This document shows, in pieces, positions 22,360 to 29,663 of a stretch of DNA of 41,739 bases. The DNA is from a virus: positions 1 to 41,739 of IMG/VR virus record IMGVR_UViG_3300011440_000034; one strand, 5' to 3'. The translations under genes and the position numbers were made by a program. A model generated the notes under the pieces. The model searched no databases and was not told the origin of the DNA. It saw nothing but the letters and a program-made list of their open reading frames with translations. The first letter of the stretch is position 1. Each line of letters starts with the position of its first letter.

Positions 22360-24302
22360 CAGCCGAAGTAATACTGGTTGACGTACTTGGCCCGGTCGCC
22401 TGCTTTCTTCGCAGCGTTGGCCGGACGCTCGAAGTAAATCGTCCAGGCCCGGGAGACGGCCTGGCCGTTGTTCGACTGCAGGTTGATGTTCCTCATGCCT
22501 CTGGCCTCTTGGATGGCGAAGTCAACCTGGGCGGTCCAGTCGTACTCGGATCGCCCGGTGCGTTTGGCGTAAGACTTCAGGCTGTTCCAACGACCGCCTC
22601 GATGCTGAAAGAGCCCGAACGATGAGGTGGACATGTGGCGGTCGCCTTCGGCTCCGGACTGGAAGCTCGACTCTGCTCTGATGTTGGCGAGGATGCCGGC
22701 AGCGGCAGCCGGGCTGACGCCATGCTCAGTCATCAGGTACTGAGCAACAACCGAAGGCTGGACGCTGCCACCGACGTTGTTCTTGGCGTGGTCACGCATC
22801 GCTGTGCCCGCACCCGCCTGGATGTTCTCCCACTCCTTGTCGAAGGTGGACTTGATCGAGTAGGCCTGGACGAAGGCTTTGGCCTCATCTGACTGGGTGG
22901 AGATGAGGCTTCCTTTCCGACGCTTCAGCTCGGCGTAGGCGTTGGCCGCCATGCTGACGTCACCGGTGATCTTGGTCAGCTCGCCCACCAGGAGGTTCTT
23001 GTAGTAGGGCTTGTCTGAGTTCACCATGTAGGCGATGTCCCGGCTCTGCAGGAGCTGGCGCAGCGCACTCGACGAAGTCTTGGAACCGCTCTGCTGGTCC
23101 ATGGCGTCAGCCATGCCTGCCAGCTCTTCGACGGAGATCCCCGCCTTCGCCAGAGCATCGGTGTTGTACGACCCCCAGACGGCATGACGCCAGGTTTGGG
23201 CGTCAGCCGTCGCACGGGGATCGGTAAGCAGCTGGCTGTACTGCTCGTACATCTCGATGGCGTCGGCATCGCTCATGTTGGCGCCCTTGAAATGCGAGAA
23301 CACAGCCTGCTGGAACGCTGTCTCATAGCTGGGAGCCTCATAGTCGAAGGCTCGTTCCTGGGCCGCCCGGATCGCTGCAGCCTGGGCTGCTCTCGCTCGA
23401 GCCAGATCCTCCTGCTTCTCCCTGATGGTGAAGTCGAGCTCGGCGTTGATCCGGGTCTCCGAAGCAACGGCTCCGTAGATGTCGTTGGAGTAGGCAGCCT
23501 GGGCCAGCGCCTGGGCGTACTCCGATGACTTCTCGTGGAGCATGTCGACGGCTTCGATGTCGGTGCGGAGGACATCGTCGATCACGTTGTGGAACTCACG
23601 GACCGACTCGTACATGCCTTCGGCGACTGCCGGCCCCATGTTCACGTCGATGCGCTTCAACGTGTCAGCGACTTCAGCCTCAGCCTCGTCGTAGACCTTG
23701 TCGACGACCTCACGGAGCCGGTCGTCGCCCATGTCCTCGGCCGGGCCGACCCCGGCACCGATCTCGTCACGCTGCTCGTAGTAGTCGTCGAAGATCCCGG
23801 GCATCTTGCCTTTCGAGATCCCCAGGTCGGAGATGTCATCGGCCAACCCGCTGATCGTCGGCGAGTACTGGGCTCGGATCGCTGCCTCCTCCCGGGCGAT
23901 CTCAGCGAGGTACGAGTTGTACTGATGAGCCCACGACCCGGCGAAGACGTCGGCACCGGTCTGAACGACACCTCGAGCGAAGCCAGCCTGCCCGACAGCC
24001 TGTTGCTCTTTCAGTCGCTCATGCGCCTGGTTGATCAGACCGAGGTTCCGCTCCTGCTCCGGCGAGGAGTAGATCATCTCCTTGCCGACGTCGAGAGGGC
24101 CCCAACCTGTGGGCCGATCGGTGCGGAACACCGGGCTGGTCAGGTTCGGCTGGGGGTTGTAACCACCGCCGAAGCCACCGGCAACGGGAGGCTGATAGGT
24201 GCCTCCGATGCCCGAGGCCGGTCGGACAGGTGGCTGGTAGGTGCCACCGAAGCCATTGCTCGACAGGGCCGATGTCCCTGTGTTCTTGAAGAAGCTGACC
24301 AT
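22359..24302 (-). CDS. Internal virion protein with C-terminal tail-lysozyme domain, 647 aa
   Basis: The last about 135 residues match the phage tail lysozyme domain (Phage_tail_lyso): VVAQYLMTEHGVSPAAAAGI, LANIRAESSFQSGAEGD, SSFGLFQHRGGRW and a WTAQVDFA helix. The ESSF glutamate is the likely catalytic acid. The N-terminus (1-55) has a repeated GGTYQPPV motif and is Gly/Pro-rich. The middle is mostly helical and acidic. It probably cuts peptidoglycan locally during DNA entry. It abuts its upstream neighbour (TAGATG) and shares a base with the giant gene, so the two are co-translated and likely ejected together. Confidence 0.8.
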   Translation of the reverse strand: MVSFFKNTGTSALSSNGFGGTYQPPVRPASGIGGTYQPPVAGGFGGGYNPQPNLTSPVFRTDRPTGWGPLDVGKEMIYSSPEQERNLGLINQAHERLKEQQAVGQAGFARGVVQTGADVFAGSWAHQYNSYLAEIAREEAAIRAQYSPTISGLADDISDLGISKGKMPGIFDDYYEQRDEIGAGVGPAEDMGDDRLREVVDKVYDEAEAEVADTLKRIDVNMGPAVAEGMYESVREFHNVIDDVLRTDIEAVDMLHEKSSEYAQALAQAAYSNDIYGAVASETRINAELDFTIREKQEDLARARAAQAAAIRAAQERAFDYEAPSYETAFQQAVFSHFKGANMSDADAIEMYEQYSQLLTDPRATADAQTWRHAVWGSYNTDALAKAGISVEELAGMADAMDQQSGSKTSSSALRQLLQSRDIAYMVNSDKPYYKNLLVGELTKITGDVSMAANAYAELKRRKGSLISTQSDEAKAFVQAYSIKSTFDKEWENIQAGAGTAMRDHAKNNVGGSVQPSVVAQYLMTEHGVSPAAAAGILANIRAESSFQSGAEGDRHMSTSSFGLFQHRGGRWNSLKSYAKRTGRSEYDWTAQVDFAIQEARGMRNINLQSNNGQAVSRAWTIYFERPANAAKKAGDRAKYVNQYYFG

Positions 24303-25268
24303 CTAGGCCGCCAACGATGTACCAGCAACCCCTGTGCCGATGAGCGCCAGCAAGGTCTGAAGGTCGAGCTGACCTGCAGCCGACTGAGTCTCGGCCTGAG
24401 TCTCGGCTGTCTCCTTCTGCTGACCCAAGAGCTTCATCGCTGAGGCGATCCGACGAGCACGACTGCCTTCAGCACCGACAGTGTCCTGGGTGCCGAACTC
24501 GCCAGTCACCTGAGCCTGAGCGTCAGCGGCCTCCTTGACCACCCGGGAGTCGTTCTGCTCGTAGATGCTCGATCGGGCGATCCCCCGGCGCACGGCATCC
24601 TCGATGGCAGCCCGGCGAGCGTCCTTCTTCTGATCGGCGATCCCCTGGGTCTGCAGCCGATATTGGTTCCCCACGCCAACCATGTCGGCAGCGAGCTGGG
24701 CGTACTCGGCTCCATACTGAGCGGCGATCGCAGCGAGAGCATCGTTGAGAGCCTTCGTCCGAGCATCGGTGACAGACTTGTCACCGGAGTTGGCGCCCCC
24801 CGAACCCGAGCCACCGCCCGATGTTCCCCCTCCGCCACCACCGCCGCCGCTACCTCCGCCTCCCCCGTATGACCCGCCTCCACCGCCGCCCCCGTAGTCA
24901 TCCCCACCGAAAGAGCCGCTTGCGCCTACCCCAGTGAACTTGCCCCCATAGTTGCCGCCAATCCCTCCGGGTTGGCCGGCACCCGTATTGACCTCGATGA
25001 GACGGGCACGCTGCGCCTGCTGTGCCCGCTGGTCAGCCTCACGCTTGGCCTTCGCCTGGGCGAGAGCCTTGGCCTGAGCTGCAGCCGACTGCTTGCGAAG
25101 ACGGAGCTCTCGATCGGCTTTGGCCTTGGCCGCTGCCTTCTGATCGGCGTAGTACTTGGCCATCGAGCTGGCTCGTGAGGTCGCAGCCGTGGCATATGGC
25201 GAGTTGTAGGTACCGGTCGTCCTGCTCCCGGCGTAGCTGGGAGGCTTGTAACCGCCGTATCCGGCCAT
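24303..25268 (-). CDS. Gly-rich, helical internal virion protein, 321 aa
   Basis: The ATG at 25268 has GGAGG 5 nt upstream. The protein has a Tyr/Gly/Ser N-terminus, a basic Ala/Lys/Gln helix (about 36-90), a very Gly-rich linker (about 97-160) with runs of up to eight Gly, then a long Ala/Gln/Glu helical part. The C-terminus ends in a hydrophobic GTGVAGTSLAA stretch. The composition resembles the smaller ejection proteins of podoviruses, and it is encoded right before the lysozyme and giant proteins. Function is inferred from position; no family is recognised. Confidence 0.65.
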   Translation of the reverse strand: MAGYGGYKPPSYAGSRTTGTYNSPYATAATSRASSMAKYYADQKAAAKAKADRELRLRKQSAAAQAKALAQAKAKREADQRAQQAQRARLIEVNTGAGQPGGIGGNYGGKFTGVGASGSFGGDDYGGGGGGGSYGGGGGSGGGGGGGGTSGGGSGSGGANSGDKSVTDARTKALNDALAAIAAQYGAEYAQLAADMVGVGNQYRLQTQGIADQKKDARRAAIEDAVRRGIARSSIYEQNDSRVVKEAADAQAQVTGEFGTQDTVGAEGSRARRIASAMKLLGQQKETAETQAETQSAAGQLDLQTLLALIGTGVAGTSLAA

Positions 25269-25277
25269 GTGGCCCTC

Positions 25278-25913
25278 CTAGACCAGATTGGTGATGAGTT
25301 GCAATGCGCTGAGGAGGTCCGGTTCGGCTTGTTCCTCGGTTCTTCCGAGAGGCGAGAGATTGGGTGCAGCCACTTGCTGTGGTGCCACCAGCCCGATTGC
25401 TTCGGCGAGAGGGTTGGGAGCTGGACCACGTCGGGTCTGCCCATACTCGTCAGTCCCGCTGAACCCGAGGCCGGCGAGGAAGTTCATGATCTCATCGAAG
25501 ATCGACTGGTCGTACCCCTTGAAGGGGGGAGTCCAGTCGGTAGGTGAAACAGGCTCAGGAGGGACAAATGAGCCTCCCCGATCGGCTTCCGTCCAGGGGT
25601 TCGCTGGCGCTGGAGTCTTCGTCTGCGACCAAGGATTCGTCGGGCTTACCGGCTTGGGCTCAGTCCAGGGATTGGTGACACTCGGCGTTTTGGCCTGTGA
25701 CCAAGGCGTCTGAAAGCCAGCATCGACGATGCCCGGCTTCGGCCCTCCGGGTGTGAACCAGTCACGAGGGGGCGTGGCACCTGACCATGTTCCAGTTGAT
25801 GGTGCTGGCTTCACACCGCCCGGTCGAGGCGAGATCTGTTGGATCGCCTGTTCGAGAGTGACCGGCCTCTGACGTTCTACTTCATCATCGAGAAGCGACT
25901 GCAGGGTTGCCAT
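25278..25913 (-). CDS. Pro-rich protein with NPW repeats, 211 aa
   Basis: The start at ATG 25913 begins MATLQSLLDDEVE. Residues about 70-110 contain four copies of a [TN]PW[ST]-x-x-K/E-x-P unit (TPWSQAKTP, NPWTEPKP, NPWSQTKTP, NPWTEADR), an approximately 11-residue repeat. A predicted helical C-terminal part follows. Such short aromatic-Pro repeats look like linear docking motifs that bind a repeated partner surface, perhaps a virion component. It lies between an adhesin-like gene and the ejection-type proteins. No family is recognised. Confidence 0.65.
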   Translation of the reverse strand: MATLQSLLDDEVERQRPVTLEQAIQQISPRPGGVKPAPSTGTWSGATPPRDWFTPGGPKPGIVDAGFQTPWSQAKTPSVTNPWTEPKPVSPTNPWSQTKTPAPANPWTEADRGGSFVPPEPVSPTDWTPPFKGYDQSIFDEIMNFLAGLGFSGTDEYGQTRRGPAPNPLAEAIGLVAPQQVAAPNLSPLGRTEEQAEPDLLSALQLITNLV

Positions 25914-25923
25914 GCTCGGGAGA

Positions 25924-26643
25924 CTAGACGTAGTCACAGGTGATCGACAGCAGCGGACGCACTCCGGAGCTGTCCACGGTCCCGTAGAAGACACCTCGAT
26001 AGTCGACCTTGGCTGCCTCGCTGGTGCCACCGTTGTAGGCGATCAAGGTCTTCTCACCACCGACGATCATGCTGGCGCCGACTGCATCGGGGAACGTCAG
26101 AGTCTGAGTGACCCCGACATCGGCCCGGACTCCGATCTCCTGGTTCTCGAAACTGCCCAACGAAGGAAGGGTGGTCGGTGCCGATGCCCCCGGATCGTTG
26201 CCCGACGTGTAGATGCTGGGGATGACACCTGATCCTGAGTAGGCAGCCCTGGTGGTGAGTCGAAGGGTCATCAGGCTGCAGACGGTTCGACCGCCTGCAG
26301 CCGCCACGATCGCAGCCGAGTCGAAACGCATCACTCCGTAGACCCGTTGCATCCCTGACGGGTGGCCAACCAGGTCCCAGTCGCCTTGATAGAGCGAGGC
26401 ATCGAGAGGGGTCATCGTGTACTGAGCCCGCTGCAGATGGTCTTCACCGAAGGTGCAGCACCAGGTGGGGTTGACCGTGATCGTGATCGGGTCAGAGAGT
26501 GTCCAGATCTGAGTCCAGGCGCTGCCGTTCCAGGCGTAGACCTTCTGGATGTCAGTCGCCCAGTTGGAGCCGTTCCACCCGTAGATCCGCTTGGGGTTGG
26601 TGGTCCAGTTCGACCCGTTCCAAGCGAGGATGTCGTTGGCCAT
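25924..26643 (-). CDS. Virion surface protein with WNGS repeats, 239 aa
   Basis: The N-terminus contains three tandem copies of a 15-residue unit ending in WNGSxW (AWNGSNW, GWNGSNW, AWNGSAW; residues about 7-44), often seen in phage tail and lectin-like proteins. The rest is beta-rich, with Ser/Thr/Gly loops, two Cys near 62-63, and a jelly-roll-like feel. It is likely a fibre or adhesin that touches the host surface. It abuts the upstream fibre gene (TAGATG). Confidence 0.65.
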   Translation of the reverse strand: MANDILAWNGSNWTTNPKRIYGWNGSNWATDIQKVYAWNGSAWTQIWTLSDPITITVNPTWCCTFGEDHLQRAQYTMTPLDASLYQGDWDLVGHPSGMQRVYGVMRFDSAAIVAAAGGRTVCSLMTLRLTTRAAYSGSGVIPSIYTSGNDPGASAPTTLPSLGSFENQEIGVRADVGVTQTLTFPDAVGASMIVGGEKTLIAYNGGTSEAAKVDYRGVFYGTVDSSGVRPLLSITCDYV

Positions 26644-27375
26644 CTAGGTCTGGAACCAGAGGTCGCCTGTCTCCCGGCCGGTAGCGGAGGGAGTACCCGA
26701 CTGGATGATGATGTTCCTGATCCGATAGGCAGCGAACGAGTTGGCCACGGTGTTGGTCGGTGTCGTCGACGAGATGTAGGCGTGAGTGTGGTTACCGAGA
26801 GCAACGGTTGAACTTGAGGTCCCGGTGGGAATCCTCCCGATCGCAAAGACACCGCTGGTGATGTCCCCGGCTTCATGGTCATGGGTATCAGGTGGAAACA
26901 CGCTGGGCTTGCCGGTGATGTCATCCCAGTCGGTTGGCAGCTCTGCGACCAGAGTGTCCACGTAGAGCTTGGTGGCTGCGTGCAGGTCGAGGCTGGGCTC
27001 CCCTGACAGAACGAGAAGCCCGGTCATCGTCCCGCCAGCGAGGGGGACGTAACCGGCCACGGTGTCATAGAGGTCATCGATGTCGACGGCGGTGAGGGCG
27101 TTGACCCACTCGGTGTTCTCGGGATGCTCCCGGGCCAAGGTCGTCTCCTGGCCACGAGTCACGGTGACACTGGTGGCTGAGGATGCGTGGTCGGTGATCC
27201 AAGCGATCTCGGGGGCACCGAAGATCGCTTCGGGGTCGAGGGTGATCGCCATGATGTCTGGCGATGAGATGACCGGCAACGACGAGAACGACGGCGAGTT
27301 GATCGTTGTCGCTCCCGAAGACAGAGGATCGTCAGTGACCTGACCGACCTCGAAGTTGGCTCTAAGCCTCGTCAC
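26644..27375 (-). CDS. Tail-fibre-like protein, 243 aa
   Basis: The GTG at 27375 overlaps the upstream gene by 14 nt, with GGAAGG about 8 nt before it. The central YVPLAGGTMTGLLVLSGEP motif is a hallmark of phage tail fibres (repeat of LAGGxMxG). DTHDHEAGDITSG and a NHTHAY motif add the His-rich fibre signature. It is likely a trimeric receptor-binding or accessory fibre. The LPLAGG/HxH motifs also occur in the 30850 and 31679 proteins, so the fibre set is shared. Confidence 0.75.
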   Translation of the reverse strand: MTRLRANFEVGQVTDDPLSSGATTINSPSFSSLPVISSPDIMAITLDPEAIFGAPEIAWITDHASSATSVTVTRGQETTLAREHPENTEWVNALTAVDIDDLYDTVAGYVPLAGGTMTGLLVLSGEPSLDLHAATKLYVDTLVAELPTDWDDITGKPSVFPPDTHDHEAGDITSGVFAIGRIPTGTSSSTVALGNHTHAYISSTTPTNTVANSFAAYRIRNIIIQSGTPSATGRETGDLWFQT

Positions 27376-27586
27376 CGTCCACGCCTTCCAAAGTGTCGGG
27401 CACCGTCTCGTCCATCATCGACCGTTGAGTGGCGATGCCTTGGGCAGTCAGGTCGACCAGCTCGAGCTCCTTGTTCAAGAGCCGAACCTTCAGGGCCTCC
27501 ATGGTGTTGGACATGGCGAAGATCTGCTGGTGCAGATTCTGGATCTCTCGATCCTTCTGGTTCACGACCTCTTTCAGATCCGTCAC
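27362..27586 (-). CDS. Small coiled-coil protein, 74 aa
   Basis: The GTG at 27586 is preceded by AGAAAGGAG, which decides the start. The product has a long heptad-like helix (about 5-45, KEVVNQKDREIQNLHQQIF and the following LKVRLLNKELELVDL) and an acidic tail. It is probably a dimeric or trimeric coiled coil, possibly an assembly helper for the fibre gene that overlaps its end. No family is recognised. Confidence 0.65.
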   Translation of the reverse strand: MTDLKEVVNQKDREIQNLHQQIFAMSNTMEALKVRLLNKELELVDLTAQGIATQRSMMDETVPDTLEGVDGDEA

Positions 27587-27771
27587 AGCACTCCTTTCTG
27601 CGAGGCAGCTCGCAAAGCCCACATCCAGCGGATCACCGCCAACTGTTTCGGTGTCACCTTCGCTTGTGGCTGACAACGGTCGAGCCGATGTCTCCGGTGT
27701 GCGACCAGCACCCCTAGGCGGGGCGGCAGGGAGGCCAGCCTGTGACCCAGGGGCACCAGTCGCATTGTCAA
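27583..27771 (-). CDS. Possible small basic protein, 62 aa
   Basis: An open frame from TTG 27771 ends in a GTGA overlap with the coiled-coil gene, the junction type used throughout this unit. The product is basic (many Arg and His), and its second half (PKQLAVIRWMWALRAA) looks like a genuine amphipathic helix. No ribosome site is visible before the TTG. If it is not real, the 27587-27772 spacer is simply non-coding. Confidence 0.35.
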   Translation of the reverse strand: MTMRLVPLGHRLASLPPRLGVLVAHRRHRLDRCQPQAKVTPKQLAVIRWMWALRAASQKGVL

Positions 27772-27772
27772 G

Positions 27773-28516
27773 CTACTGAGCCAAACGTCTCGCAGCTAGC
27801 AGCGTCAGGCCACCCAGCCCCAACAAAGCGACGCTGGCCCAAGGGAGCATGTCACCGAGGCCGGTGAACGGCAGCTCGTCGATCGGAGCAGTCGTGGTCG
27901 TGGTCGCCAAGGTGGTGGTCGTGTCACCGGGCACCGTGGTCAAGACGGTTGCGCTCAAGCATTCGGGGCCGACGAAAGCACCGGTGTTCAGGTTCACCGC
28001 CAGGATCAACAGGAGCTGGCCAGGAGTCATCACGCCTTTGGTGACGAGGTCCTGCACCGTCTCGTATGGCCGGTTGGCGATGATCTCCAAAGCGAGGCTT
28101 GCATTGACCCCGGTGAGCTGCATCAGGTCCGCTTGGGTGGCGTTGTTGCAGTCGACACAGATCGGGTTCACTTCGACCAGGGTGGTGGTCGAAGACCCCT
28201 CACCCAACGTCGTAGTCGTACCTTCGCCCAACGTTGTCGTTGTCCCCTCGAGGGTCGTGGTCGTGGTCGTCGAGTCGACGATGCACTCACCGAGATAGTC
28301 CTGTTCATGGCCAGCCTGGGTTGTCCCGTCTTCGTTGAAATGCCCGGCCTGGCCGAACGTCGCCTCGAAGGGCAGAGTCAGCGTCACGAACTGAGTGGTG
28401 TCGTCCTGGCCGGCGGCATGACAGAACGTGAACGTCTCTTGTGACGTGGCGAACACCGGGAGCATGAGCCCGATCAGTACGAGAACCGATCCGAGGACAG
28501 TGAGTACCCGCTTCAT
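27773..28516 (-). CDS. Secreted LPFTG-anchored helix-hairpin-helix protein, 247 aa
   Basis: Parts in order: signal peptide (KR at 2-3, hydrophobic core to about 22, cleavage probably after VFA at 21-23); a Cys-His domain (about 29-78, FCHAAGQ to EC) like the CHxxG domains of actinobacterial surface proteins; a Thr-rich repeat with period 8 (TTTTLGEG, about 83-113); a ComEA-like helix-hairpin-helix (about 123-171); a second Thr linker (198-209); and LPFTG (215-219), a transmembrane helix (226-242) and an RR tail. This is a complete sortase-substrate layout for a Gram-positive wall. It overlaps the endolysin stop by 4 nt, so it is expressed late. HhH domains bind DNA non-specifically in ComEA. 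Roles to consider are superinfection exclusion, DNA capture or wall remodelling. Function is inference. Confidence 0.85.
   Translation of the reverse strand: MKRVLTVLGSVLVLIGLMLPVFATSQETFTFCHAAGQDDTTQFVTLTLPFEATFGQAGHFNEDGTTQAGHEQDYLGECIVDSTTTTTTLEGTTTTLGEGTTTTLGEGSSTTTLVEVNPICVDCNNATQADLMQLTGVNASLALEIIANRPYETVQDLVTKGVMTPGQLLLILAVNLNTGAFVGPECLSATVLTTVPGDTTTTLATTTTTAPIDELPFTGLGDMLPWASVALLGLGGLTLLAARRLAQ
28178..28276 (-). repeat. Thr-rich tandem repeat in the anchored protein
   Basis: This codes for residues about 81-113, two to three imperfect copies of an eight-residue unit (TTTTLGEG). At DNA level it is a 24-nt tandem repeat (the CTCGGCGAAGG-type unit on the minus strand). It is a wall-spanning stalk by composition and a possible site of length variation. 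Confidence 0.7.
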
Positions 28517-29283
28517 GGTGCGGCCGGCCCGGTGACACCCTCGTCATGACGATGAGGATGGACGGTGGCGCTGGCTGGCAGCTTGGCATGGTTGGCGATC
28601 GCCGTGTTGAGCTGAGTCGTGGTCACCCCACCTGTGCTGGTGGCCTTGGCCGCCTTGCACATGGTGGTGAAAGCGTGCTCCGAGTTGGCACCCCACACCC
28701 CGTCAACCTTCAGCACCAGCCCATCGGCACCCTTGAACCCGGCAGCATTGAGTGACCGTTGATCGGCCATGTTTCGTTCCACTTCATCGTCTCCTGTCGG
28801 CGGTGGCCCGCCCTTGATTCCGGTTCTCAGGTCAGCTGGCGAGCAGTCGATCTGAAAGTGCATCGGGTCGGCCTTGGAACATGGGCTCCAATTGCCTCCC
28901 CAGGTGAAGACCTGCTTGCCGTTGTTGGTGCGGAGCGCCAGGACCTCGTCACGCATCGCCTTCGGGATGTTGGTCGTGCAGGTCCTGTACGGGTTCTTCG
29001 ACGGATTGACGTCATAGGCAATCCCGTAGGAGTGCAACGAGTAGAGGTCGGTGCCAGCGATCTTGCGAATTACCCAGGTTCCCCCGGCGCTTTCGAGGAA
29101 CAAGTAATTGTGCTTCTTCTGGATCGAGGCGAGCAGACTGAACGCAGGGCCAGCGACGTCAGCGACCAGCAGGTTCCAGACCCGGCCATTGCCCGGGAAG
29201 GGGACGGTCACCGACTTGTTCTTACGAGCCGTCTCGCCGAGATAGTCCTTCCACAGTCGGCGTAGCTCAGTGGTTGTGGTCAT
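28513..29283 (-). CDS. M15 peptidase endolysin, 256 aa
   Basis: The catalytic domain is of the M15 D-Ala-D-Ala/L-Ala-D-Glu peptidase type. SLHSYGIAYDVN gives His84 and Asp91 (HxxxxxxD zinc ligands), and FTWGGNW and DPMHFQ give His142. After a Gly/Pro linker (about 155-165), residues about 170-215 look like a peptidoglycan-binding domain (LNAAGFKGADGL, VDGVWG). It cleaves peptide cross-links at lysis. No signal peptide, so a holin must release it. The three small membrane proteins directly upstream are candidates. ATG 29283 is preferred over GTG 29286. Confidence 0.85.
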   Translation of the reverse strand: MTTTTELRRLWKDYLGETARKNKSVTVPFPGNGRVWNLLVADVAGPAFSLLASIQKKHNYLFLESAGGTWVIRKIAGTDLYSLHSYGIAYDVNPSKNPYRTCTTNIPKAMRDEVLALRTNNGKQVFTWGGNWSPCSKADPMHFQIDCSPADLRTGIKGGPPPTGDDEVERNMADQRSLNAAGFKGADGLVLKVDGVWGANSEHAFTTMCKAAKATSTGGVTTTQLNTAIANHAKLPASATVHPHRHDEGVTGPAAP

Positions 29284-29377
29284 CACGCCCCGCCATGAAC
29301 ATGAGAGCAGCGGCGAAGTAACCCAAGAACCCTCCGAGGAACAAGCCCACTACGAACCCGACTGCCCAGGAACTCAC
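29267..29377 (-). CDS. Small membrane peptide, 36 aa
   Basis: The GTG at 29377 overlaps the stop of the 26-aa peptide by 4 nt. The sequence is one Gly/Phe/Leu/Val-rich membrane helix (about 5-28) ending RDDHNH. Its coding end overlaps the endolysin start by 17 nt. As part of a three-gene membrane block before the endolysin, it may be a holin, an antiholin or a spanin-like partner. Too short for the usual gene callers. Confidence 0.6.
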   Translation of the reverse strand: MSSWAVGFVVGLFLGGFLGYFAAALMFMAGRDDHNH

Positions 29378-29454
29378 AGAGCCTGAATCAGCCAAACGAC
29401 CACGGCAATGATGCCGAGCACCACCAGGACGGTGATGAGGATGTTGTTGTTCAC
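29374..29454 (-). CDS. Membrane micropeptide, 26 aa
   Basis: The GTG at 29454 is preceded by GGAGG with 6-nt spacing and overlaps the upstream stop (GTGA). Only 26 residues: VNNN followed by one continuous Ile/Leu/Val helix ending WLIQAL. A single-pass membrane peptide in the lysis block. It may be a holin-type pore former or regulator, but no family is recognised. Confidence 0.6.
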   Translation of the reverse strand: MNNNILITVLVVLGIIAVVVWLIQAL

Positions 29455-29663
29455 GAGGAACCTCCATTCCTATGTTTCGTGATGGCTGTGATTGCCTTGC
29501 CTCCCCCGGCTGACGCCCCGATCAAGATGATGGCCGCTTTCCAGACTCCCTGAGTCTCGCCTTGGGTGATCCAGGCGACGATTCGAATGCCTGCGGCGAT
29601 GACCACAGCGATCACCACGAAGACCAGGGTCCACCACAAGGCTTCCTTCAGGCCTTCGCTCAT
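29451..29663 (-). CDS. Holin candidate, 70 aa
   Basis: The ATG at 29663 overlaps the upstream fibre stop by 4 nt. There are two hydrophobic segments: about 9-31 (Leu/Val/Ile-rich with Trp) and about 42-55 (WKAAIILIGASAGGG), followed by a basic tail with KHR. Size, topology and place before the endolysin fit a class II-like holin. Identity rests on context, not on a family match. Confidence 0.65.
   Translation of the reverse strand: MSEGLKEALWWTLVFVVIAVVIAAGIRIVAWITQGETQGVWKAAIILIGASAGGGKAITAITKHRNGGSS

Noticed and set aside
24780-24920. Simple-sequence repeat as a phase-variation site
   Set aside because: The Gly-rich segment uses varied codons and has no regular unit at DNA level.
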